Below are positions 55,993-64,000 of a DNA stretch of 64,000 nucleotides, piece by piece. This DNA is from JAWVFM01 sp963843315 (GTDB lineage: Bacteria > Actinomycetota > Thermoleophilia > Solirubrobacterales > 70-9): NCBI GenBank assembly GCA_963843315.1, contig CAWJJU010000007.1:1-64000 (forward strand), written 5' to 3'. How positions within the stretch are numbered: position 1 is the first letter of the stretch; every line of letters starts with the position of its first letter. The translations under genes were made by a program, and so were the position numbers. The notes under the pieces are model-generated. The model worked only from the letters and a program-made list of their open reading frames with translations. It was not told the DNA's origin and did not search any database.

Positions 55993-56865
55993 TCACTCCA
56001 GCCAGTCCGCTATCCGCCGGCCGATCTCCTCGCCCGCGTCCTCCTGGAGGAAGTGCGAGGCGTTCTCGATCTTCTCCGGCGGCGGCGCGCCGATGGCCTC
56101 GGCGAACCTCTCACCAACCCCGAACGGGATGATGAAGTCCGAATCCGCCCACAGGCACAGGCGCGGTCGGGCGTCGGCCTTGAGCGCGTCGAGCGTGCGC
56201 TGACCGGCCTCGGCCCCAGGCGCGTCGGGAGTCGTGGGAAGCATCAGCGGGAAGGCGCGCGCTCCGGCCTTCGACTCGGGAGTCGGGAAGGGAGCGTCGT
56301 AGGCGGCGAAGACGCCGTCGTCCATATCGCGCGCAACCGCGCCCTTGACCAGCATCGCGACGGGGATGTCCTCGGTGCGCTCGACGAAGTCGCGGAACTG
56401 CTTCCAGGCGTCGGTCATCGGCTGGTGGCCGGTGAACAGCCCGGTGTCGCAGATCACCATCCGCGCGAAGCGGTCGGGATGCTCGACCGCCAGGCGCAGC
56501 CCGATGGGACCGCCCCAGTCGTGGACCACCGCGGTCGCGTCGCGGACGTCGAGCTCGGCCAGGAGCTTGGCCATCAGCTCGGTGTGGTGGTCGTAGGAGT
56601 ACCAGCCGATGTCGGTGGGCTTGTCGGAGCGCCCGAAGCCTGCGTAGTCGGGCGCGATGCAGCGGTGCCCCGCCTCGAGCACGGGCGGGATCACCTTGCG
56701 CCACAGATAGGACCATGTCGGCTCGCCGTGAAAGAAGACAACCGGCGAGCCCTCGCCCTCGTCGACGTAGGCCAGGCGCAGGCCGTCGATCTCCGCGAAG
56801 CGGGGCTCGAACGGGTAGCCCGGCAGGTTCTCGAAGCGCTCGTCGGGTGTGCGGTAGGCGTCCAC
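55993..56865 (-). CDS. Haloalkane dehalogenase (HLD-I, DhlA-like)
   Basis: 290 residues, alpha/beta hydrolase. Oxyanion/halide motif FFHGEPTWSYLWRKVIP matches DhlA (HGEPTWSYLYRK); nucleophile elbow AVVHDWGGPIGLRLA with catalytic Asp and halide-binding Trp; catalytic Asp/Glu region CLWADSDFIIPFG and base His in ENASHFLQEDAG. Length fits the HLD-I subfamily (DhlA 310). Hydrolyses the C-halogen bond of haloalkanes to give an alcohol and halide. Sits between an SDR and, upstream on the same strand, the aldehyde dehydrogenase/alcohol oxidase fusion that could oxidise the product. In-family epoxide hydrolases would carry HGWP; that is not the case here. Confidence 0.9.
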   Translation of the reverse strand: MDAYRTPDERFENLPGYPFEPRFAEIDGLRLAYVDEGEGSPVVFFHGEPTWSYLWRKVIPPVLEAGHRCIAPDYAGFGRSDKPTDIGWYSYDHHTELMAKLLAELDVRDATAVVHDWGGPIGLRLAVEHPDRFARMVICDTGLFTGHQPMTDAWKQFRDFVERTEDIPVAMLVKGAVARDMDDGVFAAYDAPFPTPESKAGARAFPLMLPTTPDAPGAEAGQRTLDALKADARPRLCLWADSDFIIPFGVGERFAEAIGAPPPEKIENASHFLQEDAGEEIGRRIADWLE

Positions 56866-56953
56866 GCACCATCAACCTATCGACACGCACGTCCTGCGGG
56901 AAATTACGGAGCCGGTCCGCGGGCGCTCCAGTCGCACACGCGCCATTCCCCTG

Positions 56954-57134
56954 ATGCAGCGGCGTCGCCCAGGCAGTCCAATTGCCTTCGACCCGAGCAA
57001 GGCGACTACGCAGGCCGGCAAGGTCGACGTCACCCTGGACAACAGCCAGGGTCAGGCGGCGCACGAGATGGTCCTCGCGCGCACCAACCTCGACCCCTCG
57101 AAGCTCCCCACGACGGCGAACGGAGAGGTCAACG
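56954..57134 (+). pseudogene. Fragment of a cupredoxin-like copper protein
   Basis: Translated on the plus strand about 60 residues: AFDPSKATTQAGKVDVTLDN, AHEMVLARTNLDPSKLPTT, the pattern of cupredoxin-like secreted domains (FDP...AGKV.V...N, AHEFV). The remaining part, with the copper Cys/His loop, is missing; the sequence ends where the minus-strand fusion gene terminates. No start or signal peptide is visible. It fills the 304-bp gap between the dehalogenase and fusion genes. Probably a remnant. Confidence 0.5.
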
Positions 57135-57169
57135 CTGCGCGGCGATCCTCTCCACGCGCGACGCTGTTG

Positions 57170-60100
57170 CTACGCCGACGCGATGGCCTCGGCCGTGCGG
57201 TGGGCGAGCGCCATGATCGTGATCATGGGGTTCGTCCCCGACGCGGTCGGGAAGGCGCTGGCATCGCCGATCCACACGCCCGGCGTGTCGTGCAGCTCGC
57301 CCCACGGGTTGGCCACCGACGTGGCGGGGTCGGAGCCCATGCGGCAGGAGCCCATCTGGTGGGCTGAGAACACCGCGTGCTCGAAGGGCGCGAGCGGCGC
57401 CTCGAGGAGTTGCTTGCGGAAGCCGTCGAAGTCCTCGCCGCGCCGCCACTCCAGGCCCTTGCGCTGCAGGGCGACGATGCGCTCCGCGCCCGCGGCCTCG
57501 TGGACGCGGGCGACGGCCTCGAGGCCATGGTGGAAGTTGTCGACGTCGAGCTCGTCGCTGAGCGGGTAGGTCGGGACGGCGCTGCCGTTCGCGTCGATGC
57601 CGACGCGGCCGTGGCCGCGGTCGCGGATGAGGAAGATCAGGCCGGAGGTCGAGCGGAAGCCAGCCATCTCTTCCTTGTGCCGGCGGCCCGTGTGCCAGGG
57701 GGTCGCCGCGGCGCTGATGCCCACGGCGTGATGCGCGCCCTCGAGCAGCCAGCCATGGCCCTCGGGGCCCTCCGCGAACTCGTGCGAGAGCGCCACCTGC
57801 GGACCTCCCCACCAGGCGTCCTGCGGCTCGGCGTAGTTCGCGAACAGCGCGCCGGCCGGATGCAGCCTCAGATAGTCGCCCACGGCGGGACCGCCGATGT
57901 CCGAACGCAGCAGGAGGGCGGGCGACTCGATCGAGCCGCACGCCACGACCACCTGGGACGCGCGAACCACGACGCGGGCGGTGATCCCGTCGGGGCCGGT
58001 GTAGGTGCCCTCGACGCCGGCCGCGTGACCGTCCTCCACCAATACGCGGTCGACGCGGCAGTTGACCACGAACTGGGCGCCGCGATCGTGGGCGTCGCGG
58101 AGGTAGGTGCGCTGGGTGGAGTTCTTCGCGCCGGTCACGTCGCCGAAGCCGACGTAGCCGGCCAGGTTGGGGTCGTGGCGCGAGCGGTCGACGTTGCGCG
58201 TGATCAGGTCGAAGTCCCAGCCCAGGGCCTCGCAGCCTTCCTTCAGGCGCTGGTGCGGGCCGTTCAGCTCCGAGCAGTCCGCGTTGGCGTCGAGCCGGGT
58301 CATCACGGCGTCGAGGTGGCGGTCGTAGTCGGGTCCGGCGAGCCCCTCCAGGCCGAACTCCTCCTCCCATTGGCGGCGGACCCAGGGGAACGGGCGCAGG
58401 CAGTTCTGCCAGTTGATGACGGTGCCGCCGCCCAGCGAGGAGCCCGCCTGGATCGAGACCTGGCCCTCGGCGGTGGGCATCGGCCCGCCGCGCAGGTACA
58501 GGTTCTGGTAGCCCCAGGCCTCGAGGCTGTTGAAGTCCGACTCGTTGTAGTAGCCGCCCATCTCGACGACGCAGACCTGCTTGCCGGCCGCGGCCAGCTC
58601 GCCCGCGATCACGCCGCCGCCGGCCCCCGACCCGACGACGCAGACGTCGGCCTCGAGGGTCATCACGTCGCCGTCGGCGGCGGGGCGCTGCACCTCGATC
58701 GGCTTCGGCTCGTCGGCGGGCAGCGCCTGCGGCCCCGGGTAACCGAGCGCGTCCCAGTTGGGGTTGCGCCCCGTGCCGAGGTCGGGCAGCACGTAGAAGA
58801 GCGAGAGGGTCAGGCCGCGCAGGGTGGTGATGCCGGCAAGCGCCTCGGGGCTGGAGTCGGCGACGCCGTGGATCACGGCCTCCCGCACCTCCTGTGGCGA
58901 GGAGGCGACCAGCCCGTTCGCCTCCAGGGCGACGAGGAGCTCGGCCAGGCCGGCGAGCTGCTCCGGCGGGGCGCCCGACTGCAGCAGCGCGATCTCGATC
59001 GCCTCGGGCACGGCCTGGTGCGACGCGGCGCGCGCCCAGAACCCGTACGGGTCGGGCTCGCCCTCCGGAGGCTCGAGCGACGGGACGAGGGTGTCGGTGA
59101 ACACCATCAGCGTGCGCCGCTGCGCGTCGGTGAAGAGGTCGCTCGTGGCGAGCGCGGCGAAGGTGTCGCCCAGCGTCTGGGAGACCTCCGCCGAGTACGG
59201 GAAGAAGTGGGCGTCGCGCGAGGGCGCGTAGCCGGGAGTGACCATGATCGACTGGCGCTTGGAGTACTTGCGGATGCCGTCGGGGCCGTGGCGCGAGCCG
59301 AGGCCGGAGGCCTTCCACCCGCCCATGGGCAGCTCGAGCGCGCCGTAGTTGACCTGAGCGTCGTTGACGCACGCGACGCCGGCTTCGATGCGCCGGGCCA
59401 GCGCCTCGCCGCGCTCCGTGTCGCGGGTCCAGACCGAGGCCTGCAGGCCATACGGCCCGTCGTTGGCGAGCTCGACCGCCTCGTCGGCGTCGGCCACCTT
59501 CATCACGGGCAGGGTCGGCCCGAAGGTCTCCTCGCGCATGCAGAGCATGGAGTGGTCCACGCCGGTCAGCAGCGTGGGCTCGTAGAAGCGCCCCGGCCCC
59601 TCCCCCGGCTTGCCGCCGGTGACCGCCGTCGCTCCCTTATCGAGCGCGTCGCGAACGTGCGAGTCGATGAGCTCCAGCTGCGGCTCGTAGATGATCGCGC
59701 CCACGTCGACCGTGCCCGGCATGCCGGGCGGGCCCTGGCGCAGCGCCTCGATCTTCGTGCGCAGCATCTCGACCAGCTCGTCGTGGATGGGCGCCTCGGC
59801 GTAGAGCCGCTCGACCGAGATGCACACCTGGCCGGAGTTGTTCATCCCGTAGCTCACGGCGGCATTCGCGGCCCGCTCGAGGTCGGCGTCGGCGAGCACG
59901 ATCATCGGGTCCTTGCCGCCGAGCTCGAGGCTCACCGGCGTCAGCGTCTGCGCGGCCTGCGCCATCACCTTCTTGCCGGTGGCGACCGAGCCGGTGAACA
60001 TCACCACGTCGACCTCGTCGACCAGCGCCGCGCCGGTCTCGCCACGGCCCGTCGCCACCGAGAAGACGCCCTCGGGGAGGCCGCAATCGGCCAGCATCTC

Positions 60101-60700
60101 GGCCATCAGCAGCGAGGTGAGCGGGGTGACGTCGCTGGGCTTGAGGATCACGGCGTTGCCCGCCGCGAGCGCGGGGATGCAGTCGCCGAACGAGTTGTTG
60201 AGCGGGTAGTTCCACGGTCCGATCACCCCAACGAGCCCGATCGGCGCGTAGCGGACCAGCAGCTTGCGGCCGCGCACGAAGGGCGAAGCCGAGTGAATCT
60301 CCTCGTCGGCGAGGTAGACCGGCGCCATCTTCGCCCAGAACTCCAGGGCCGCCAGCCCGTAGGAGAGCTCGGCGAACTGCGTCTCGTCGGCGGGCCGGCC
60401 CGTCTCGCCGCAGATGGTCTGCACCACGCGCTCGGCGTTGCCGGCGAGCCACGTGCGCGCGGCGAGCAGCACCTTGGCGCGCTCCTCGAACCCCGCCTCC
60501 GCCCAGGCGGGCTGCGCCTCGCGGGCGGCGACGGCCAGGGCGTGGACCTCTTCGGCGCCGAGCGAGGGGACGGTCGCGAGGGTCTCGCCGGTCGCCGGGT
60601 TCTCGACCGCGATCGCGTCGCCGGGCACGGACGCGCCGGCGCCGTTCGTCGGCGTCTCTACTTCCTCGGCAACCGCATCCGGCGGGGAGGCCGGCTCCAT
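57170..60700 (-). CDS. Aldehyde dehydrogenase-GMC alcohol oxidase fusion
   Basis: 1176 residues in one uninterrupted frame. Residues about 28-500: NAD(P) aldehyde dehydrogenase with VGVIGPWNYPLNNSFGD, catalytic Glu259 in SLELGGKD and nucleophile Cys293 in NNSGQVCIS. Residues about 515-650: helical linker (DLFTDAQRRTLMVFTDTLVPS, PEAIEIALLQSGAPPEQL) like the N-terminal part of long-chain alcohol oxidases. Residues about 680-1176: GMC FAD domain (VCVVGSGAGGGVIAGELAAAG, SSLGGGTVINWQNCL), active-site His in AHQMGSCRMG and second residue Asn in GTNPMITIMALAH. Would turn an alcohol into an aldehyde and then a carboxylate. No internal start or stop is evident, so a genuine fusion is favoured. The dehalogenase lies 305 bp downstream. 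Confidence 0.93.
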   Translation of the reverse strand: MEPASPPDAVAEEVETPTNGAGASVPGDAIAVENPATGETLATVPSLGAEEVHALAVAAREAQPAWAEAGFEERAKVLLAARTWLAGNAERVVQTICGETGRPADETQFAELSYGLAALEFWAKMAPVYLADEEIHSASPFVRGRKLLVRYAPIGLVGVIGPWNYPLNNSFGDCIPALAAGNAVILKPSDVTPLTSLLMAEMLADCGLPEGVFSVATGRGETGAALVDEVDVVMFTGSVATGKKVMAQAAQTLTPVSLELGGKDPMIVLADADLERAANAAVSYGMNNSGQVCISVERLYAEAPIHDELVEMLRTKIEALRQGPPGMPGTVDVGAIIYEPQLELIDSHVRDALDKGATAVTGGKPGEGPGRFYEPTLLTGVDHSMLCMREETFGPTLPVMKVADADEAVELANDGPYGLQASVWTRDTERGEALARRIEAGVACVNDAQVNYGALELPMGGWKASGLGSRHGPDGIRKYSKRQSIMVTPGYAPSRDAHFFPYSAEVSQTLGDTFAALATSDLFTDAQRRTLMVFTDTLVPSLEPPEGEPDPYGFWARAASHQAVPEAIEIALLQSGAPPEQLAGLAELLVALEANGLVASSPQEVREAVIHGVADSSPEALAGITTLRGLTLSLFYVLPDLGTGRNPNWDALGYPGPQALPADEPKPIEVQRPAADGDVMTLEADVCVVGSGAGGGVIAGELAAAGKQVCVVEMGGYYNESDFNSLEAWGYQNLYLRGGPMPTAEGQVSIQAGSSLGGGTVINWQNCLRPFPWVRRQWEEEFGLEGLAGPDYDRHLDAVMTRLDANADCSELNGPHQRLKEGCEALGWDFDLITRNVDRSRHDPNLAGYVGFGDVTGAKNSTQRTYLRDAHDRGAQFVVNCRVDRVLVEDGHAAGVEGTYTGPDGITARVVVRASQVVVACGSIESPALLLRSDIGGPAVGDYLRLHPAGALFANYAEPQDAWWGGPQVALSHEFAEGPEGHGWLLEGAHHAVGISAAATPWHTGRRHKEEMAGFRSTSGLIFLIRDRGHGRVGIDANGSAVPTYPLSDELDVDNFHHGLEAVARVHEAAGAERIVALQRKGLEWRRGEDFDGFRKQLLEAPLAPFEHAVFSAHQMGSCRMGSDPATSVANPWGELHDTPGVWIGDASAFPTASGTNPMITIMALAHRTAEAIASA

Positions 60701-60727
60701 CGCCGCGAGTCTATCGCCGCGCGGCGC

Positions 60728-61171
60728 TCAGGCCTCGACGAGCTTGCGCAGGCGCCTCAGCGAGGAGTTCATCGCGCGCTTGGTGACGCGAGAGGAGAGC
60801 TTGCCGGCGACGGCGCCTACCCCGCCGCCGGGAAGGTCGTAGTCGTTGAAGTAGGTGAAGCGGGTCGTCTCGCCGTCGCCCGGCTCCAGCCCGTAGCGCA
60901 CGCGCGCGCCCGACCCGCCGGGTCCCCTGGCCGTCCACTCGGCGGCGCGCGGTTTCTCGATTCCCGACACCGTCCAGTTGACGTCGAACTTCGCGCCCGC
61001 GAGGGAGAGCGTCTGCTCGAAGCTGTCACCGTCGCGCAGCTCGCGGTCGGGGACGTCCCCGAGGCCGGACTGGATGGTCACCCAGTCGCCCAGCCGGCGT
61101 GGGTCCATCAGCACCTTCCACACCTCCTCCGGCGCGGCGCCGATCTCGATCTCGGTCTCGACCTTCGGCAT
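60728..61171 (-). CDS. SRPBCC/CoxG-like lipid-binding fold protein
   Basis: 147 residues: VETEIEIGAAPEEVWKVLMDPRRLGDWV, then LSLAGAKFDVNWTVSGIEKPRAAEW and TRFTYFNDYDLPGGGVGAV, ending in a long C-terminal helix (VTKRAMNSSLRRLRKLVE). This is the START/SRPBCC (polyketide cyclase, CoxG) fold, which binds hydrophobic ligands. Adjacent to the ALDH-GMC fusion (28 bp) and the NAD-binding gene (2 bp), all on the minus strand. Confidence 0.85.
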   Translation of the reverse strand: MPKVETEIEIGAAPEEVWKVLMDPRRLGDWVTIQSGLGDVPDRELRDGDSFEQTLSLAGAKFDVNWTVSGIEKPRAAEWTARGPGGSGARVRYGLEPGDGETTRFTYFNDYDLPGGGVGAVAGKLSSRVTKRAMNSSLRRLRKLVEA

Positions 61172-61173
61172 CG

Positions 61174-62076
61174 CTAGGCGGCCCGCTCCTCGTCCTCTTC
61201 GAGCGCCCGCTGGATCGCGACGTTCACGGGCTCCGGGGTCACGGGGAAGTCCCGGGCCGGCTCGGGATCGGTGACGACCGTGTCGGTCACGAGGCTCAGC
61301 GTCAGCTCCGCGGCCAGCGTGTCCTTGCCCTTGGTGACGATCGCCGCGGCGGCCGCGACCGCGCCCGGGCTCGCCCCCGGGATGCGCAGGCGGCGGCGGC
61401 GGCTCGCTCCCAGCTCACGCGCCATCGCGTCGATCATGTCCAGGTGGGTCAGCACCTCGGGGCCGCCGATCTGGACCTCGCGGCCCTTCGAGGACTCGAC
61501 GAGCGGCGCGAGCCGCAGGTAGCGGATGACGTCGCGGGCGCCGATCGGCTGGCTGCGATGACGGATCCACTCCTTGTCGGGCACCGCCGGGCTGCGCTCG
61601 ACGATCGAGCGGATCAGGCGGAACGACTCGCTGCCGGCTCCAATCACCATCGCGGCGCGGAAGTAGGTGAGCGACGGGCCTGTCTCCTGGAGGGCCAGCG
61701 CCGTCTCGTGGCGGCTTCGCAGGTGCGGCGAGACCGAGGGGTCGCCGAGGCCGCCCAGATACACCACGCGATCGACGCCGGCCGCGGTGGCCGCCTCGCC
61801 GAAGCGGCGTGCGGCGGCGGTCTCGACGGCGCCGTAATCGTCGAACGTCCCGATCATGTGGACGAGGAAGTAGGCCACCTCGACGCCGCGCATGGCCTGG
61901 GAGAGGTCGGCGTCGGTCGCGAGGTCCGCGACCGCGATCTCCGAGCCCGCGCTGCGCAGGCGCTCGGCCCTCGCGGGATCGCGCGCCAGGCTGACCACCT
62001 CGTGGCCGTCGGCGACGAGCGCGGGCACCAGCGCCCGCCCGATGAAGCCGGTCGCGCCGGCAACGAGGATCCTCAC
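61174..62076 (-). CDS. NAD(P)-binding atypical SDR (NmrA/complex-I-subunit-like)
   Basis: 300 residues from GTG 62076, overlapping the upstream stop (GTGA). Rossmann motif VRILVAGATGFIGRALVPALVADGHEVVSLARDP; VAYFLVHMIGTFDDYGAVE; GVDRVVYLGGLGD; RHETALALQETGPSLTYFRAAMVIG; PIGARDVIRYLRLA. This matches the NmrA-like/YesF-type group that lacks the catalytic Tyr-Lys pair. Probably a redox-sensing or epimerase-like enzyme; a C-terminal low-complexity tail is present. Confidence 0.85.
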   Translation of the reverse strand: MRILVAGATGFIGRALVPALVADGHEVVSLARDPARAERLRSAGSEIAVADLATDADLSQAMRGVEVAYFLVHMIGTFDDYGAVETAAARRFGEAATAAGVDRVVYLGGLGDPSVSPHLRSRHETALALQETGPSLTYFRAAMVIGAGSESFRLIRSIVERSPAVPDKEWIRHRSQPIGARDVIRYLRLAPLVESSKGREVQIGGPEVLTHLDMIDAMARELGASRRRRLRIPGASPGAVAAAAAIVTKGKDTLAAELTLSLVTDTVVTDPEPARDFPVTPEPVNVAIQRALEEDEERAA

Positions 62077-62738
62077 GAGGCCTGAGCCGAGCTTCGGTCG
62101 TCGATCTCGCCGCGCAGCGCGCCGATTCGCGAGGGAGCGAGGTCCAGGCGCCCGAGCGAGCGCAGGAAGCGGTTGCAGACGATGACGTGGATTCGGAGCT
62201 GCGTGTTCGCGTACAGCCAGCTGCCGAAGCGGGCGAACCGGCCGCGCCCGCGCAACCACGGATAGAAGTTCGCCACCTCCACGCGAACGCGGAGCAGCAC
62301 CGACGACGGGTCCTCCCGGAGCCTGTCGACCTCGATGCGCAGGTGGCCGCGCCCCCGGCCGTCCTTGGCGACCAGGATCCCGCGGGCGATCTTCCAGGTC
62401 ACGCAGGCGCCTTCCGAGTCGCCCTCGTATTTCGGCGCGTGGAACCTCAGCAGCGGCAGGCGCCTGCTGAGCAGCACGACCGTTCGCGAGTCGTCGCCGT
62501 AGACGACCCGGATCAGGCTGAGCGTGATCCGGCTGAGGAAGCGCCAGTAGGTCCGGGCCAGCCGCTCGAGGTACTCGGGCGTCCAGAGGCTCTCGAGGAT
62601 CTCCGTCGGCACGCTCAGGTCGGCCTCCTGCACGGAGGCGACCGATCCGGTGAGCGGCACCCGCTCGCGCTCGCGCGGCGGCAGGATGTCCACGTGGACC
62701 TGTGCTTCGGGGGCTTCTTCCATCACCTTCGCCGGCAT
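62073..62738 (-). CDS. Hypothetical protein
   Basis: 221 residues from ATG 62738 (an alternative ATG lies at 62723). I do not recognise the family. EILESLWTPEYLERLARTYWRFLSRITLSLIRVVYGD, VLLSRRLPLLRFHAPKYEGD, VTWKIARGILVAKDGRGRGHLRIEVDRL and VANFYPWLRGRGRFARFGSWLYANTQLRIHVIVCNRFLRSL suggest a mixed alpha/beta cytoplasmic protein, with conserved-looking Trp/Arg/Tyr. Upstream of the NAD-binding gene (GTGA overlap); divergent from the metallophosphoesterase gene. Could be a lipid-modifying or SRPBCC-partner protein. Confidence 0.65.
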   Translation of the reverse strand: MPAKVMEEAPEAQVHVDILPPRERERVPLTGSVASVQEADLSVPTEILESLWTPEYLERLARTYWRFLSRITLSLIRVVYGDDSRTVVLLSRRLPLLRFHAPKYEGDSEGACVTWKIARGILVAKDGRGRGHLRIEVDRLREDPSSVLLRVRVEVANFYPWLRGRGRFARFGSWLYANTQLRIHVIVCNRFLRSLGRLDLAPSRIGALRGEIDDRSSAQAS

Positions 62739-62799
62739 CCGTTCACTCGTATCCCGGCTCGGCGACGGCGAAACCGGGCCGGGTGCGACGATTCGGGCC

Positions 62800-63954
62800 G
62801 TGCGCACGGTCATCTTCTCCGATCTGCACCTCGGCGCGGGAGGCGGTGGCGACCTCCTCAGGCGCCCCGCCATGCGCGAGATCCTCATGCGCGAGCTCGA
62901 GGGTGCGGACCGCGTGGTCATGCTGGGCGACGTCCTCGAGCTGCGCGACCGGCCGGTTCGCGACGTGGTGGAGATCGCGGCGCCGTTCTTCGCGGACCTC
63001 GCCAAGGCCGGGGGCGACGCGGAGGTGCTGGTCGTCCCCGGCAACCACGACCACCATCTGGTCGAACCGTGGCTCGAGCGCCGGATGCTGGAGGGAGCCG
63101 CCGACCTGGAGCTCGAGCAGCGCGCCGAGCCCGACGGCGCGCTCGCGGCGCTGGCGCGCCAGTCCGGCCTGCGGGTCGAGCTGGCCTATCCCGGGGCCTG
63201 GGTGGGCGAGCGTGTCTACGCCACCCACGGCCACTATCTCGACCGCCACCTGACCATTCCGACCTTCGAGCGACTGGGGGTCGGGGCGGTCGAGCGCGTA
63301 CTGGGCCTGCACACGTCCGGCCCCGACCCGCTCGACCCTCCCGGCGCCGACGAGCCGCCCGGCCCCGAGCAGTACGAGCGAGCGCAGGGTCCGATCTACG
63401 CGCTGCTCTACGCCCTCGCCCAGGCGACCGACGCGGACCGCGTGGGCGCGGGCAACCCGACCCTGCGCCTGTGGCGCTCCGTGTCGCGCGGCAGCTCCCG
63501 CTCCTCGCGCGCCCGCAATTGGCTGCTGGGCTCGGTGGCGGTGCCGGGGGCGGTCGGCATCGCGAACCGCCTGGGCCTGGGACCGGTGCAGGCCGACATC
63601 TCCGCCGGCGCCATCACCTCGGCCGGCCTGGTGGCGATTGGCGACGTGGTCGAGCGCCTGGCGATCGACGCAGACTTCGTGATCTTCGGCCACACCCACC
63701 GCCGCGGCCCGCTGCCGAGCGACGGCGATTGGAAGCTCGCCGGCGGCGGCCGGCTGCTGAACACCGGAAGCTGGGTGCTCTCCCCCACGCTGCTGCGGGC
63801 GAGCGCCGCGCAGAGCCCCTACTGGCCCGGCACGATCGCGGTCGCCGAGGACGGCTCGGACCCGGAGCTTCGCCACCTCCTCGACGACATGACCCGCGAC
63901 GAGCTGCGCGAGCGCGCCGGAGCCGCCCCGCCCGGGCCGAGCCTCAGACCGTGA
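62800..63954 (+). CDS. Metallophosphoesterase
   Basis: 384 residues from GTG 62800. Complete calcineurin-like set: VIFSDLHLGAG (DxH), VVMLGDVLELRD (GD), VVPGNHDHHLVEP (GNHD), ATHGHYLDRH and FGHTHRRGP (GHTH), giving a two-metal site. Contains a longer than usual insert (about 165-270) with a hydrophobic segment SVAVPGAVGIANRLG. May be a membrane-associated nucleotide or lipid-phosphate phosphatase. Transcribed away from the hypothetical gene. Confidence 0.92.
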   Translation: MRTVIFSDLHLGAGGGGDLLRRPAMREILMRELEGADRVVMLGDVLELRDRPVRDVVEIAAPFFADLAKAGGDAEVLVVPGNHDHHLVEPWLERRMLEGAADLELEQRAEPDGALAALARQSGLRVELAYPGAWVGERVYATHGHYLDRHLTIPTFERLGVGAVERVLGLHTSGPDPLDPPGADEPPGPEQYERAQGPIYALLYALAQATDADRVGAGNPTLRLWRSVSRGSSRSSRARNWLLGSVAVPGAVGIANRLGLGPVQADISAGAITSAGLVAIGDVVERLAIDADFVIFGHTHRRGPLPSDGDWKLAGGGRLLNTGSWVLSPTLLRASAAQSPYWPGTIAVAEDGSDPELRHLLDDMTRDELRERAGAAPPGPSLRP

Positions 63955-63979
63955 GGCGCGCGCCGTACGCTGCCTGTCG

Positions 63980-64000
63980 ATGACCCGCCTGGCCAAGGCC
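63980..64000 (+). CDS. Start of a further gene (7 codons, cut by window edge)
   Basis: ATG at 63980 followed by ACC CGC CTG GCC AAG GCC (MTRLAKA), 25 bases after the metallophosphoesterase stop. Nothing more can be said. Confidence 0.3.

Overview
The window is very GC-rich (strong G/C bias at third codon positions) and densely packed, with many ATGA and GTGA start/stop overlaps. Gene content points to a high-GC Gram-positive actinobacterium, probably of the Thermoleophilia/Solirubrobacterales type: cytochrome bd plus NDH-2, a DUF5995 protein, MMPL exporters, OmpR-type two-component pairs, DUF192 beside a Tad-pilus CpaB-like gene. The taxon is inferred from gene content only.

Layout. 1-2.6 kb (-): CpaB-like protein, histidine kinase, response regulator, DUF192, i.e. 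the edge of a Tad/Flp pilus locus. 2.8-7.6 kb: an unknown small protein, a divergent Rho downstream of transaldolase, GlpD, a nitroreductase. 7.6-14.2 kb (-): the highlight, a five-gene operon behind a textbook cobalamin riboswitch: two secreted DUF4430 (transcobalamin beta-domain-like) proteins, EcfT, a double EcfA ATPase, and an ECF S-component fused to an alpha/alpha-toroid (prenyltransferase-like) domain. Together the parts resemble a split, membrane-tethered version of animal intrinsic factor/transcobalamin joined to an ECF importer. 14.2-21.4 kb: cNMP-binding protein, thioesterase, MFS exporter, serine hydrolase, CPA2 antiporter, a degenerate CheR-TPR protein. 21.5-26.2 kb (-): two-component system with a MacB/FtsX-type ABC exporter. 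26.3-29.1 kb (+): CPA1 antiporter and aldose epimerase. 29.1-37.7 kb (-): zwf, GH15, GMC oxidoreductase, NDH-2, CydA, CydB, a carbohydrate-oxidation and quinol-oxidase run. 37.8-39.2 kb: dodecin, tRNA-Glu(CTC), tRNA-Leu(CAG), and a LAGLIDADG-type protein 9 bp past the tRNA-Leu. 39.3-43.4 kb: patatin, cold-shock protein, penicillin acylase. 43.5-48.3 kb: OsmC / ArsR-DUF2892-MMPL and SQR-like-DUF1641, possibly a reactive-sulfur response. 48.3-57.1 kb: GH31, YbjQ, MMPL, two plus-strand gene remnants (DyP peroxidase C-terminus, cupredoxin-like), DUF5995, SDR, haloalkane dehalogenase. 57.2-64 kb: an aldehyde dehydrogenase-GMC alcohol oxidase fusion, SRPBCC protein, NAD(P)-binding protein, an unknown protein and a metallophosphoesterase.

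A cross-cutting feature is frameshifts: ten genes or gene fragments (MFS, CPA2, FtsX, cydA, GH15, zwf, penicillin acylase, GH31, DyP fragment, SDR) are split between frames, and in each of the 14 breaks I resolved one extra base restores a continuous family-like protein. After removing the extra bases the gene lengths become multiples of three. This looks more like insertion-biased sequencing error than real decay, so these genes are annotated as full-length CDS with the break noted.
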